From: Actinomycetospora sp. NBRC 106375
GTDB lineage: Bacteria > Actinomycetota > Actinomycetes > Mycobacteriales > Pseudonocardiaceae
Direction: 5' to 3'
Assembly (NCBI RefSeq): GCF_030269665.1
Contig: NZ_BSTS01000026.1
Coordinates: 1-57,264 of the forward strand
Length of the DNA stretch: 57,264 nt
Shown here: positions 48,630-57,264 of the stretch, in pieces
Position numbering within the stretch: the first letter of the stretch is position 1
Layout: every line of letters begins with the position of its first letter
The notes under the pieces: model-generated
Databases searched by the model: none
What the model saw: the letters and a program-made list of their open reading frames with translations, nothing else
Told to the model about the DNA's origin: nothing
Program-made: the position numbers and the translations under genes

Positions 48630-50098
48630 CCGTCGCCGCGTCGCCCGTGACCCTCGACGACTGGTTCGCCCGGGACCTCGGGGGGCTCCACCAGCCCTGG
48701 CAGCCCGAGCCCGCGCCGTCGCCCGAGGCCGTGGTGGTCAACGACGGGCTGGCCGCCGAGCTCGGGCTCGACGCCGACGCCCTGCGCTCGCCCGAGGGCG
48801 TCGCCGTCCTCGCGGGCGCCGCCGTGCCCGCCGGGGCGACGCCGGTGGCGCAGGCCTACGCCGGGCACCAGTTCGGCAACTACTCCCCCCGCCTCGGCGA
48901 CGGGCGCGCCCTGCTGCTCGGCGAGCTCACCGACCCCGAGGGCCGGCGCCGCGACCTGCACCTCAAGGGCTCCGGGCGCACGCCGTTCGCCCGCGGCGGC
49001 GACGGCAAGGCCCCGCTCGGACCGATGCTGCGCGAGTACGTCGTCAGCGAGGCGATGCACGCGCTCGGCATCCCGACCACGCGGTCGCTCGCCGTGGCCA
49101 CCACCGGCGAGCCGGTGGTCCGCGACGGGCGGCGCCAGCCCGGCGCCGTGCTCGCCCGGGTCGCGTCGAGCCACCTGCGCGTCGGCACGTTCCAGTACGC
49201 GGCCGCCTCCGGCGACGTCGACCTCCTGCGCCGGCTCACCGAGCACGCGATCGCCCGCCACCACCCGGAGGCCGCCGACGCCGAGAACCCGCCGCTGGCC
49301 CTCCTGCAGGCCGTCGTCGAGGCGCAGGCCCGGCTCGTCGCGCAGTGGATGGACGTCGGCTTCGTGCACGGGGTCATGAACACCGACAACATGACGATCT
49401 CCGGCGAGACCATCGACTACGGGCCCTGCGCGTTCCTCGACGCCTTCGACCCGGCGACGGTCTACAGCTCGATCGACCACGGTGGCCGGTACGCGTACGG
49501 CAACCAGCCGCGCATCGCGCAGTGGAACCTCGCCCGCTTCGCCGAGTCGCTGCTGGCGGTGATCGACGACGATCCCGAGAACGCCATCACCCCCGCCACC
49601 GACGCGGTCTCCGCCTTCGCCGAGAGCTTCACCCGCCACCGCGCGGCGGGGCTGCACGCGAAGATCGGGCTCACCGGGGAGCAGCACGGTGAGCTGGTCG
49701 AGGACCTCGTGACGCTGATGGCCACCGAGCACCCCGACCACACGCGCTTCCTCCGGGGCCTCGCGACCGCCGCGCGCGGGGACGCCGGCCCGGTGCGCGA
49801 CCTCGTCGTCGACCGCGGCGCCGTCGACGCGTGGCTGGAGCGCTGGCGGGCGGCGCTGGAGGGCCAGGACCGCGCGGTCGACGAGAGCGCGGCCGCGATG
49901 GACCGCGTCAACCCCGTCTACATCCCCCGCAACCACCAGGTCGAGGCGGCGCTCACGGCGGCGGTCGACGGCGACCTCGACCCGTTCCGCCGGCTGGTCG
50001 ACGTGGTCACGCGCCCGTACGACGAGCGCCCCGGGCTCGAGGAGTACGCCACCGGCGACCCCTCGGGCACGGGCTACGTCACCTACTGCGGGACCTGA
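48626..50098 (+). CDS. selO: SelO-family protein adenylyltransferase (YdiU)
   Basis: A 490-residue pseudokinase-fold enzyme that transfers AMP from ATP to protein hydroxyls and is linked to redox stress. Family motifs seen are [48 protein letters not shown] and [11 protein letters not shown]. The C-terminus ends TYCGT, with cysteine at the position that is selenocysteine in mitochondrial SelO. TAGCCT (48613-48618) lies seven bases before ATG 48626, so besides coupling to the upstream gene it may have its own leaderless promoter. The 3' end overlaps the convergent broken monooxygenase. Confidence 0.93.
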   Translation: MTVAASPVTLDDWFARDLGGLHQPWQPEPAPSPEAVVVNDGLAAELGLDADALRSPEGVAVLAGAAVPAGATPVAQAYAGHQFGNYSPRLGDGRALLLGELTDPEGRRRDLHLKGSGRTPFARGGDGKAPLGPMLREYVVSEAMHALGIPTTRSLAVATTGEPVVRDGRRQPGAVLARVASSHLRVGTFQYAAASGDVDLLRRLTEHAIARHHPEAADAENPPLALLQAVVEAQARLVAQWMDVGFVHGVMNTDNMTISGETIDYGPCAFLDAFDPATVYSSIDHGGRYAYGNQPRIAQWNLARFAESLLAVIDDDPENAITPATDAVSAFAESFTRHRAAGLHAKIGLTGEQHGELVEDLVTLMATEHPDHTRFLRGLATAARGDAGPVRDLVVDRGAVDAWLERWRAALEGQDRAVDESAAAMDRVNPVYIPRNHQVEAALTAAVDGDLDPFRRLVDVVTRPYDERPGLEEYATGDPSGTGYVTYCGT

Positions 50099-51208
50099 CC
50101 CGGCGACTCGCTCAGGTCCAGCACCCCCGTGAGCACGGCGAGGTGGGCCCCCAGCGCCGCGGCCGTGACCGGGCGCGCCGTCCAGCCGACGTAGCCGTCG
50201 GGGCGGATGAGCACGGCGTCCCCGCCGCGCATCCCGTACGCCGCGGCGAGGTCGCCGGCGCTGTCGACGAGGCACGGCTCCCCGGCGTCGGCGAACGCCG
50301 CGCCGAGCTCGGGCGCGACGACCACGTGCACCCGCAGCGGCAGCGCCGACGACGCGGCGAGCCCGTCGACGACGAGCGCGAGCTTCCAGGCGAGGTTGAG
50401 CGCGTCCTGGATGCCGGTGTTCATGCCCTGCCCGCCGGTGGGCGGGTGGATGTGCGCGGCGTCGCCGGCGACGAACACGCGCCCGATGCCGTAGCGGTCC
50501 ACGAGCCGGTGGCTGATCCGGAACACCGACGACCAGCGCAGGTCGGACACGGTGGCCGGCTCCGGCGAGAGACGGTCGACGACGGCCTGGAGGTGGTGCA
50601 CCGCCGGCGGCTCACCCGCCTCGAGGCCGTGGACGATCCCGTCGGCGGACCCGCCGGCCGCGGGGCGGCGCAGCTCCGGTGGCGCCAGCATCGAGAGGCG
50701 GTAGCGCCCCCGTCCGGGCAGGGGGATGGCGACGAGGCCGTCCTCGGCGCCGTCCGGACCGCGGCGCGTGCAGCGCACGGCGTACCCCGGGGGCATCGTC
50801 CAGTCGACCACGACGTCACCGAGCATGTACTCCTCGGGGAACGCGTCGCCGGCGAAGGACAGCCCGAGGCCCTTGCGCACCACGCTGTGCGCCCCGTCGG
50901 CCCCGACGAGGTACGCGGTGCGCACGACCTCGTCGCCCGTCGGGGTGCGCAGGCGCAGCGAGACCCCGTCGGCGTCCTGGGAGAAGTCCACCAGCTCGGT
51001 CGAGCGCTCGATCCTGCCGCCGTGACGGTGCAGCTCCTCGGCGAGGAGGCGCTCGGTCGTGTACTGCGGGAGCGCCGTGAAGCCGTACGGCACGTCCGGG
51101 GGCAGGGCCATCTCGGTGCGCGCGACCTGGACGCCGTCGCGGTACACGAGGTGGCCGCGCCCCGATCCACTGGGCCGTTCGTGATCGTCTGCCGTCTTCT
51201 TCAGTCAC
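50083..51208 (-). pseudogene. FAD-dependent aromatic monooxygenase with two internal deletions
   Basis: The middle of a class A flavin monooxygenase is clear: YLVGADGAHSVVRKGLGL (DG motif) and [20 protein letters not shown] (GD motif). The N-terminal GxGxxG FAD domain is missing. The original start seems to survive as GTG 51208 (VTEED...) behind a promoter-like TTGACG-N17-TTCTAC, but the frame breaks after a few codons. A second deletion near 50345 joins LALVVDGLAA directly to the C-terminal domain (RVHVVVAPELGAAF), removing roughly 110 residues. The longest frame, from GTG 51147, is 354 residues instead of about 500. Confidence 0.75.
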
Positions 51209-51392
51209 CCTGAGTAGAACGTACAGGTCGGATGACCGTCAACGGTGGAGATCCGGAACGGGTGGCGGGTCGGCCGCTGTTCGGCTCGTGACGTTTCCGG
51301 GGACGCCGTCGGCGGGCACAGGCATGGGAGCGAACCGATTGTTCGATCAGCGACCCCGCGCCGGGCCCGTTCCGGGAGAGGGGGCGACAACC

Positions 51393-52109
51393 GTGACGCC
51401 CAACGAGGACGTGGTGGCGGCGCTGCGCCGGGCCGCCCACGAGCTGGCGGCCAAGCGCTCGATCCGCGACCTGGAGCAGACGCTCACCGACATCGTCGCC
51501 GCCGCCGTCGAGACGGTTCCCGGAGCCGACGCCGGGGGCATCTCCATCACGCAGGACGGCGCGATCACGTCGCGGAACCCGACGCACCCGGCCGTGACGA
51601 AGCTCGACCGCCTCCAGAGCGATCTGGAGGAGGGTCCGTGCATCACGGCGATCCTGGAGCCGCCGGACGACGGGATCGTGCTGGCCGGCGACCTCGAGGG
51701 TGCCGACGGCGAGCGCTGGCCCCGCTTCACGCCGCACGCGGTGGAGGCCGGCTACCACTCGATGGTCTCGGCCCAGCTCACCCAGGACACCGGCGGCCTG
51801 CGCGCGGCGCTCAACCTCTACGCGACCGCCCGCGACGCGTTCGACGAGGAGGCACGGCTGGTCGCCGGACTCTTCGGTGTCCAGGCCGCCATGCTGCTCT
51901 ACGGCAGCGAGCACGCGATGAACCTCCAGCGCGCCGTGGAGAGCCGCGACCTCATCGGCCGCGCGAAGGGCATCCTCATGGAGCGCTTCTCGGTCGACGA
52001 CGACGGCGCGTTCCGGATGCTCGTCCAGTCGTCCCAGGAGACGAACCTCAAGCTCGTCGAGATCGCGCAGTGGTTGCACGACGAGGTGGCGCAGCGCGGT
52101 CGGCGCTGA
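51393..52109 (+). CDS. GAF-ANTAR transcription antitermination regulator
   Basis: A 238-residue two-domain protein. Residues about 20-165 form a GAF sensor domain (LTDIVAAAVETVPGADAGGI, then FDEEARLVAGLFGVQAAML). Residues about 175-235 form an ANTAR RNA-binding domain (SRDLIGRAKGILMERF, then ETNLKLVEIAQWLHDEV). ANTAR proteins bind paired stem-loops in leader RNAs to prevent termination. No ANTAR-type double hairpin with hexaloops is evident nearby, so targets are probably elsewhere. GTG 51393 follows GGGAGAGGGGG by eight bases; ATG 51324 is an alternative. Confidence 0.88.
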   Translation: MTPNEDVVAALRRAAHELAAKRSIRDLEQTLTDIVAAAVETVPGADAGGISITQDGAITSRNPTHPAVTKLDRLQSDLEEGPCITAILEPPDDGIVLAGDLEGADGERWPRFTPHAVEAGYHSMVSAQLTQDTGGLRAALNLYATARDAFDEEARLVAGLFGVQAAMLLYGSEHAMNLQRAVESRDLIGRAKGILMERFSVDDDGAFRMLVQSSQETNLKLVEIAQWLHDEVAQRGRR

Positions 52110-52115
52110 CCGCGC

Positions 52116-53876
52116 TCAGCCGGGGACGGTCGACGGGGACGGTGTCGCGGGAGCGGCGCGTGCGGCGGGCAGCTCGACGTCGCGCACGAGCCCCGGGGCG
52201 GTCCCGGACAGCGACTCCGCCCGCGAGATGCCGCGCCACTGGACCACGAGCAGGTGAGCGCGGCCCGCACTCGCGCGGGGCAGCACGAACGCACCGTCGT
52301 CGCCGGTCCGAGCCCGTCCCAGCTGCTGCCCGTCGGTGCCGACGACCGTGAGCACCGCCCCCGGCGCCGGCGTGTCGCGGTGCCGCACGGTTCCGCGCAG
52401 GAGCGGTTCACCCGCGGGGAGGTCCCGGGCCGCCGGTTTGGCCGGGGTGGCGGTCGGAGAGGCAGTCGGAGAGGCGGTCGCCGGGGCGCTCCCCGCCCGT
52501 CGTCGCGGCGGGATCCCGGCGACGATCGCGACGGCCACCACGGCCGCACCCGCACCGAGCAGCATGACGACGACGAACGCCGTCTCGGTGGGCACGCCCG
52601 CGGACGTCACGAGCGAGGCGAGCAGCACGCCGGCGACCGCGCTGGCGAACGACGTGCCCAGCGCGCGCATGAGGTTGTTGAGGCTGTTGGCCGCGGCGGT
52701 CTGCTCGACGGGGACCGCCGCCATGATCAGGGAGGGCATCGCCCCGTACCCGAGGCCGATGCCGCAGGCGATGACGATCGAGCTGACCACCAGCTGCCAC
52801 ACCGCGCCGTGGAACGCGGCGCCGACGCCGTAGCCGACCGCCACGACGGTCGCCCCGAGCATGAGCGTCGTCCGCGGGCCCGACGCGGCGCTGATCCGCG
52901 CGGACACGGGCGACATCGCCATCATGCAGAGGCCGCCGGGCGCGAGGACGAGGCCGGCCACCAGGATCGACTGCCCCAGCCCGTAGCCGGTGGACGTCGG
53001 GAGCTGCAGCAGCTGCGGGTAGACGAGCGACATCGCGAACATCGAGAAGCCCATGACCACCGACGCCGTGTTGGTCAGCAGCACCTGACGGCGCCGGCTC
53101 ACCCGCAGGTCGACCAGCGGCTGGCGTGTGCGCAGCTCCCACCACGTCCACAGGAGCAGCACCACCACGGCGACGACGAACAGCGTCACGGTCGTCGCGC
53201 TGCCCCAGCCCCAGGTGCCGCCCTTGGACACCGCGAGCAGCAGCGACACGAGGGCGGCGGCGAGCCCGACCGCGCCGACGAGGTCGAACCGACCGCCGGC
53301 CCGCTGCGCCGACTCGGGCACCAGGGCGATCACCCCGATGAGCACCACGGCGCCGAGGCCGCCGGCCGCCCAGAAGAGCACGTGCCAGTCGGCCGTCTGG
53401 GCGATGAGCGCCGCGAGCGGGAGCCCGAGCGCGCCGCCGACGCCGAGCGAGGCGCTCATGAGCGCCGTCGCCGACCCGAGGCGCTCCGGGGGCAGCTCGT
53501 CGCGCATGAGGCTGATGCCCAGCGGGATGACGCCGGTCGCGAGGCCCTGCAGGGCGCGCCCGACCACGAGGGGGATCAGCGACGTCGACAGCGCCGCCAC
53601 GACCGAGCCGGCGATCAGCGTGGCGAGGCAGAGGAGCAGCATGCGGCGCTTGCCGACCATGTCCGCGAGCCGCCCGACGATCGGCACCGCCACGGCGGCG
53701 GTGAGCAGCGTCGCGGTGACGACCCAGGCGGTGTCGGCGGCGGGCGCACCCAGCAACCGCGGGAACTGCGGCACCAGCGGCACCACGAGGGTCTGCTGCA
53801 GCGAGACCGTGATGCCGGCCAGCGCGAGCACCGGGACGAAGGCCGGGGCGCGCTGGGCCGCCTGAGGTGAGGTCAC
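52116..53876 (-). CDS. MFS drug exporter (DHA2, 14 TM) with C-terminal Ig-like domain
   Basis: A 586-residue protein. Residues about 1-460 form a 14-helix major facilitator of the EmrB/QacA type, with motif A in GRLADMVGKRRM and LMRDELPPERLG between helices. A low-complexity linker (ATASPTASPTATPAKPA) then leads to a carboxypeptidase-regulatory-like beta-sandwich (RGTVRHRDTPAPGAVLTVVG, TGDDGAFVLP). The appended domain is unusual for an exporter. GTG 53876 follows TAGATT by six bases, a leaderless start. It is divergent from the TetR-P450 operon, whose product it may export. Confidence 0.9.
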   Translation of the reverse strand: MTSPQAAQRAPAFVPVLALAGITVSLQQTLVVPLVPQFPRLLGAPAADTAWVVTATLLTAAVAVPIVGRLADMVGKRRMLLLCLATLIAGSVVAALSTSLIPLVVGRALQGLATGVIPLGISLMRDELPPERLGSATALMSASLGVGGALGLPLAALIAQTADWHVLFWAAGGLGAVVLIGVIALVPESAQRAGGRFDLVGAVGLAAALVSLLLAVSKGGTWGWGSATTVTLFVVAVVVLLLWTWWELRTRQPLVDLRVSRRRQVLLTNTASVVMGFSMFAMSLVYPQLLQLPTSTGYGLGQSILVAGLVLAPGGLCMMAMSPVSARISAASGPRTTLMLGATVVAVGYGVGAAFHGAVWQLVVSSIVIACGIGLGYGAMPSLIMAAVPVEQTAAANSLNNLMRALGTSFASAVAGVLLASLVTSAGVPTETAFVVVMLLGAGAAVVAVAIVAGIPPRRRAGSAPATASPTASPTATPAKPAARDLPAGEPLLRGTVRHRDTPAPGAVLTVVGTDGQQLGRARTGDDGAFVLPRASAGRAHLLVVQWRGISRAESLSGTAPGLVRDVELPAARAAPATPSPSTVPG

Positions 53877-53884
53877 GGCGACAA

Positions 53885-53927
53885 TCTAAATCAACCGATT
53901 GACAGATGCGAGGTGGGCCCGTTCACT
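53885..53927. promoter_or_regulatory. Divergent MFS / TetR-P450 promoter region
   Basis: Rightward, TTGACA (53899-53904), 17 bases, then TTCACT (53922-53927) ends seven bases before GTG 53935. Leftward, TAGATT (53888-53883) precedes GTG 53876 by six bases. AATC-AACC-GATT (53889-53900) sits over both promoters and is the likely TetR operator. Confidence 0.7.
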
Positions 53928-53934
53928 CGTCGCC

Positions 53935-54594
53935 GTGCCCGCCCGAGCCAGGACCGACCGCAACGAAGCGACGCGCACGAGCATTCTCGACGCCGCCGAG
54001 CGCCTCTTCGCCGAGCACGGCGTCCACGAGGTGTCCAACCGCCAGGTCGCGGAGGCCGCGGGCCAGGGCAACACCGCGGTCGTCGGGTACCACTTCGGAT
54101 CGAAGCACGACCTCGTGCGGGCGATCGTGCGGCGGCACTCCGAGGACATCGAGCGCTCGCGGGAGCAGATGCTCGCCCGGATCGAGGGGTCCGACGACCT
54201 GCGCGACTGGCTCGCCTGCCTCGTGCGCCCGACCTTCGACCACCTCGGCGCACCGGGGACACCCACCTGGTACGCCCGCTTCGGCGCGCAGGTCATGAGC
54301 GACCCGGCGCTGCGCGCGATCATCGTCGACGAGCACCTCGGCTCGCCAGGCCTGATGCGCATCCTCGACGGGCTGCACGCCTGCCTGCCGAGCCTGCCGC
54401 CCGCGGTGTTCCGCGAGCGCGGGGACATCGCACGGTCCCTGCTCGTCGACGTCCCCGCCGAGCGCGAGCGCGCCGTGGCCGAGGGCACCCCGACCGCGCG
54501 GGCGACCTGGGCCGACGCCGCCACCGGGCTCGTCGACGTCCTCGTGGGCGTCTGGCTCGCCCCCGTCACCGCCACCGATCAGGAGCACGCGTGA
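53935..54594 (+). CDS. TetR-family transcriptional regulator
   Basis: A 219-residue regulator from GTG 53935, supported by the consensus-like promoter just upstream. The helix-turn-helix is VSNRQVAEAAGQGNTAVVGY with HFGSKHDLVRAIV. The C-terminal domain includes LVRPTFDHLGAPGTPTWYAR. It overlaps the P450 start by four bases (GTGA) and is divergent from an MFS exporter, so it most likely senses a small molecule that the P450 modifies or the pump removes. Confidence 0.9.
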   Translation: MPARARTDRNEATRTSILDAAERLFAEHGVHEVSNRQVAEAAGQGNTAVVGYHFGSKHDLVRAIVRRHSEDIERSREQMLARIEGSDDLRDWLACLVRPTFDHLGAPGTPTWYARFGAQVMSDPALRAIIVDEHLGSPGLMRILDGLHACLPSLPPAVFRERGDIARSLLVDVPAERERAVAEGTPTARATWADAATGLVDVLVGVWLAPVTATDQEHA

Positions 54595-55799
54595 CCCCTC
54601 CCCCCACCACCGGTCTCGATCTCCGCCGCACGGGCTTCGGCCCCGCACCGGACGCCGAGGCCGTCCGGGACGGCGAGGGGATCGCGCGGGTGCCGACCCC
54701 GTTCGGCCCGACGGCCTGGATGCTCACGCGGCAGGCCGACGTGCGGCGGATGCTCGGCGACGCGGACGCCTTCGCCAACGGCTGGACGCCCGACGACCTC
54801 AGCGGTGACGACGGTGCGGTCAGGCGCGACCCGCGCCAGCTCTCGGGCGACCGCACCGGCAACCTGCTCTCGCTCGACCCGCCCGACCACACGCGGCTGC
54901 GGCGCTTGCTCGCCGGCGAGTTCACGGTGCGCCGGATGCGGCGGCTCGAGCCGCGGATCGTCGAGATCGTCGACGACCACCTCGACGCCCTCGCCCGCTC
55001 CGGTCCGCCGGCCGACCTCGTCGCGCAGTACGCGCTGCCGATCCCGTCGCTGGTGATCTGCGAGCTGCTCGGCGTCCCGCCGGGCGACCAGGCGGAGTTC
55101 CAGGAGCGCACCAACGCCCAGCTCGACACCGGGCTCACCGAGGAGCGCCGGGACGCCCTCGCCGCGGAGGCGCTCGCCTACATGCAGGGGCTGGTCGCCC
55201 GCGCCCGGCGCGAGCCCGGCGAGGACCTCATCGGCATGCTCCTCCGCGAGCACTCCGAGGACCTCACCAACGACGAGCTGGTCGGCATCGCGAACCTCCT
55301 GCTCGTCGCGGGCCACGAGACCACCGCGAACATGCTCGGGCTCGGCACCCTCGCGCTGCTGCGCCACCCCGACCAGCTCGCGCGCGTCCGCGACGACGAG
55401 GAGGCCGTGGCGCCGGCCGTCGAGGAGCTCATGCGCTGGCTCTCGATCGTCTCCAACGGTTCGCCGCGCCTCGCGCGCCGCGACGTCGAGATCGACGGCG
55501 TCACGATCCGGCGCGGCGACCTCGTGGTGTTCAACCTCCCGGCCGCCAACCGCGATCCCGCCGTCGTCGACGACCCGGAACGGTTCGACATCACCCGGGA
55601 CGGCCCGCCGCACGTCGCCTTCGGCCACGGAGTGCACCACTGTCTCGGCGCGCCGCTGGCCCGGATGGAAATGCGCATCGCTTACCCGGCCCTGCTGCGC
55701 CGGTTCCCCACGCTGCACCTGGCCGTGCCCGACGACGACGTCGCCTGGGCCACCACGCACGCGATCCACGGACTGGAGCGCCTGCCGGTGGCGTGGTGA
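54591..55799 (+). CDS. Cytochrome P450 (complete)
   Basis: A 402-residue soluble bacterial P450. The I-helix oxygen-binding motif is LLVAGHETTANM, ExxR is in VEELMRWLS, and the haem loop is FGHGVHHCLGAPLARME with the ligand cysteine. Length matches class I actinobacterial P450s. GTG 54591 follows AGGAG by six bases and overlaps the TetR stop. It needs a ferredoxin and reductase, which are not encoded nearby. The substrate is unknown. Confidence 0.94.
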   Translation: MTPPPTTGLDLRRTGFGPAPDAEAVRDGEGIARVPTPFGPTAWMLTRQADVRRMLGDADAFANGWTPDDLSGDDGAVRRDPRQLSGDRTGNLLSLDPPDHTRLRRLLAGEFTVRRMRRLEPRIVEIVDDHLDALARSGPPADLVAQYALPIPSLVICELLGVPPGDQAEFQERTNAQLDTGLTEERRDALAAEALAYMQGLVARARREPGEDLIGMLLREHSEDLTNDELVGIANLLLVAGHETTANMLGLGTLALLRHPDQLARVRDDEEAVAPAVEELMRWLSIVSNGSPRLARRDVEIDGVTIRRGDLVVFNLPAANRDPAVVDDPERFDITRDGPPHVAFGHGVHHCLGAPLARMEMRIAYPALLRRFPTLHLAVPDDDVAWATTHAIHGLERLPVAW

Positions 55800-55800
55800 T

Positions 55801-56580
55801 CTAGCGGTCGGCCCAGGAGTCGGCCCAGAAGTCGGCCAGGACGCGGGCCCCACGCGCCGGGTCCTCCCCCATCCACCAGTGACCGAGGCCGTCGAGGACC
55901 TCCACCCGGGCGCCGGCGCGCGTGGCCGCGGTACGGCGCTGCTCGTCGGTGCCGACCATCGTGTCCTCGGTCGCGAGCAGCGCGAGGCCCGGACGCTGCG
56001 CGGCCGACTCCAGATCGGCGCCGAGCTCGGCGAGCCGGGGCTGGGCGGCGTCGCGGTAGAGCGCGAGCACGGCACGACCCATCGCCTCGTCCTGACCGGC
56101 GACGACCTCGCGCGCGACGGGCTCGGGCAGTCCCCGGGAGGCGAGGCCGGCGACGAGCGCCTCCGGCTTGCGCTCGGGACCGAACCACGCCTCGACGGCC
56201 GACTCGCCCGCTCCCGGCGTCTGCCACGTCAGCGCGAGGTCGTGCCAGACGTAGCCGGGGTCGAAGATCCCGACCACGTCGCTGACCCAGCTGCGCAGGA
56301 GGTCCGGGCGTGCCATCGCGACGGTCACGGCGTGTCCGCCGCCCCAGTCGTGCCCGACGAGGTCGACCGGCCCGTCGCGCGCCACGAGCGTCTCGAGCTC
56401 CCCGATCAGCCAGTCGCGGTAGGCGTCCACCGTCGCCGGGAAGCCGTCGGGCAGGGCCGCACCGAAGCCCGGCGGCGAGAGCCGGACGACGCCCGTCACC
56501 CCGCGCGAGGAGAGCGCGTCGACGAGCGGGCCCCAGACCGCCGCGGTCTCCGGGTTGCCGTGGACGAGGACGACGGTCAC
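55801..56580 (-). CDS. Alpha/beta hydrolase with aspartate nucleophile (epoxide hydrolase / dehalogenase-like)
   Basis: About 259 residues from GTG 56580 (TVVLVHGNPETAAVWGPL); GTG 56598 would add six residues. The HGNP oxyanion segment is followed by the nucleophile elbow VGHDWGG. There an aspartate replaces the serine of esterases, as in haloalkane dehalogenases and epoxide hydrolases. The late histidine is in LGHWWMGEDP. It is divergent from the TetR at 56640 with inverted repeats in the gap. Dehalogenase and epoxide hydrolase cannot be told apart without the cap-domain residues. Confidence 0.82.
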   Translation of the reverse strand: MTVVLVHGNPETAAVWGPLVDALSSRGVTGVVRLSPPGFGAALPDGFPATVDAYRDWLIGELETLVARDGPVDLVGHDWGGGHAVTVAMARPDLLRSWVSDVVGIFDPGYVWHDLALTWQTPGAGESAVEAWFGPERKPEALVAGLASRGLPEPVAREVVAGQDEAMGRAVLALYRDAAQPRLAELGADLESAAQRPGLALLATEDTMVGTDEQRRTAATRAGARVEVLDGLGHWWMGEDPARGARVLADFWADSWADR

Positions 56581-56596
56581 CCGGCCAGGGTCACAC

Positions 56597-56618
56597 ACTT
56601 GTCAGCCGCCACTCAAGT
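56597..56618. promoter_or_regulatory. Inverted repeat between the hydrolase and TetR genes
   Basis: ACTTG-N12-CAAGT (56597-56618), overlapped by AGCCGC/GCGGCT (56604-56609 and 56621-56626). TATGCT (56626-56631), eight bases before ATG 56640, is a likely -10 box for the TetR gene. It is a probable TetR operator. Confidence 0.5.
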
Positions 56619-56639
56619 CAGCGGCTATGCTGCCCGCCC

Positions 56640-57251
56640 ATGACCGCCCCACCCCGCCGGACCCAGCAGGAACGCCGGGAACGGACCGAGACCGCGCTCG
56701 TGGCCGCCGCGGCCGAGGTGGTCGTCGAGTCCGGGGTCCGGGCGCTGACCCTCGCGCGGGTCGGCGAGCGCGCCGGCTACAGCCGCGGGATCGTCACCCA
56801 CCACTTCGGCTCGAAGCAGGGCCTCGTCGAGGCCCTCACGAGCTCGATCCAGGGCGGCTTCGTCCCCGGGCTCGCGGAGATGCCTCCCGGGCCGGAACGG
56901 CTCCTCGCCCTGATCGACGGCTACCTCGCCCAGCTGACCGAGCTCGGTACCGCGAACCGTGCCTTCCTGCTCCTGTGGGCCGAGGCCGCCACCGCCGCCG
57001 AGCTCGCGGCCACGTTCCGCGAGCGCGACGAGGGCTTCCGCGCCGACCTCCGCGAGGACGTGGAGGCCGGCATCGCCGCCGGCACGATCCGCGCGGACGT
57101 GCACGCCGCGGACGTCGCCGTCGCGGTCGTGGGCCAGCTGCGCGGCATCGGCATGCAGCGCCTGCTCGACCCGGACGCCGTCGACACCGAGCGGCTGCGC
57201 CGGTCCGTCACGGCGCAGTGGCGGCGGGCGCTGGCGCCCGAGGGCGCGTGA
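56640..57251 (+). CDS. TetR-family transcriptional regulator
   Basis: A 203-residue regulator. The helix-turn-helix is LTLARVGERAGYSRGIVTHH with FGSKQGLVEAL after it; the C-terminal domain has NRAFLLLWAEAATAAELAAT. The N-terminal RRTQQERRERTETALVAAAA is typical. It is divergent from the aspartate-nucleophile hydrolase, its probable target. ATG 56640 has no clear ribosome site, consistent with a leaderless transcript from TATGCT. The stop is 13 bp before the window end. Confidence 0.92.
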   Translation: MTAPPRRTQQERRERTETALVAAAAEVVVESGVRALTLARVGERAGYSRGIVTHHFGSKQGLVEALTSSIQGGFVPGLAEMPPGPERLLALIDGYLAQLTELGTANRAFLLLWAEAATAAELAATFRERDEGFRADLREDVEAGIAAGTIRADVHAADVAVAVVGQLRGIGMQRLLDPDAVDTERLRRSVTAQWRRALAPEGA

Positions 57252-57264
57252 GCTCGCGTCCCCG

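Overview
The window looks like chromosomal DNA of a high-GC actinomycete. Base composition is strongly GC-biased throughout, GTG starts are common, and many genes begin 6-8 nt after a TANNNT hexamer, as in leaderless actinobacterial transcripts. Regulator types (TetR, SARP/BTAD, GAF-ANTAR, SigG-like ECF) and a mycofactocin-type dehydrogenase fit Pseudonocardiales such as Pseudonocardia or Actinomycetospora; that placement is inference. I see no rRNA, tRNA, CRISPR array, complete insertion sequence or phage gene.

Layout. 1-9.5 kb: small regulator/enzyme units: a TetR with a cupin-hydrolase fusion behind a twin operator, a dihydroxyphthalate-decarboxylase-like gene divergent from its LysR regulator, an SDR plus SigG-like sigma factor, an ACAD10-type phosphotransferase, and a hydrolase/AraC pair. 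9.3-12 kb: a DUF1059 protein, a SARP-like regulator, a broken hydrolase and an SDR. 12-16 kb: an orphan molybdenum hydroxylase large subunit, then a rifampicin monooxygenase gene (rox) preceded by a 19-bp palindrome resembling the rifamycin-associated element.

17.7-31.5 kb is a catabolic island: SDRs, an LLM flavin oxidoreductase, a CrtI-like FAD oxidoreductase, an acyl-CoA ligase, three enoyl-CoA hydratase-family genes (one fused to a SnoaL domain), a two-subunit Rieske dioxygenase, an acyl-CoA dehydrogenase and three TetR regulators. Five 18-bp AT-rich near-palindromes in its promoters suggest one CoA-thioester regulon. A plausible order is CoA activation, dehydrogenation, hydration and ring hydroxylation; the substrate is unknown.

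32-45 kb is mixed: a frameshifted DUF1275 gene, a methyltransferase, membrane proteins, a carotenoid oxygenase, katG, ppdK, a membrane adenylate cyclase and poxB. 45-57 kb: a membrane esterase, P450 and ligase remnants, a mycofactocin-type SDR, selO, a doubly deleted flavin monooxygenase, a GAF-ANTAR regulator, an MFS exporter divergent from a TetR-P450 operon, and a dehalogenase/epoxide-hydrolase-like gene divergent from a TetR.

Three themes recur. Genes are tightly packed, and six convergent pairs overlap by 13-31 bp at their 3' ends, with a seventh overlapping by 4 bp. Several intergenic regions carry good operator palindromes beside dedicated regulators. Four loci are damaged by deletions or frameshifts, which could be real decay or assembly error. 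Dispersed 64-bp inverted-repeat elements sit in at least two, probably three, gaps.
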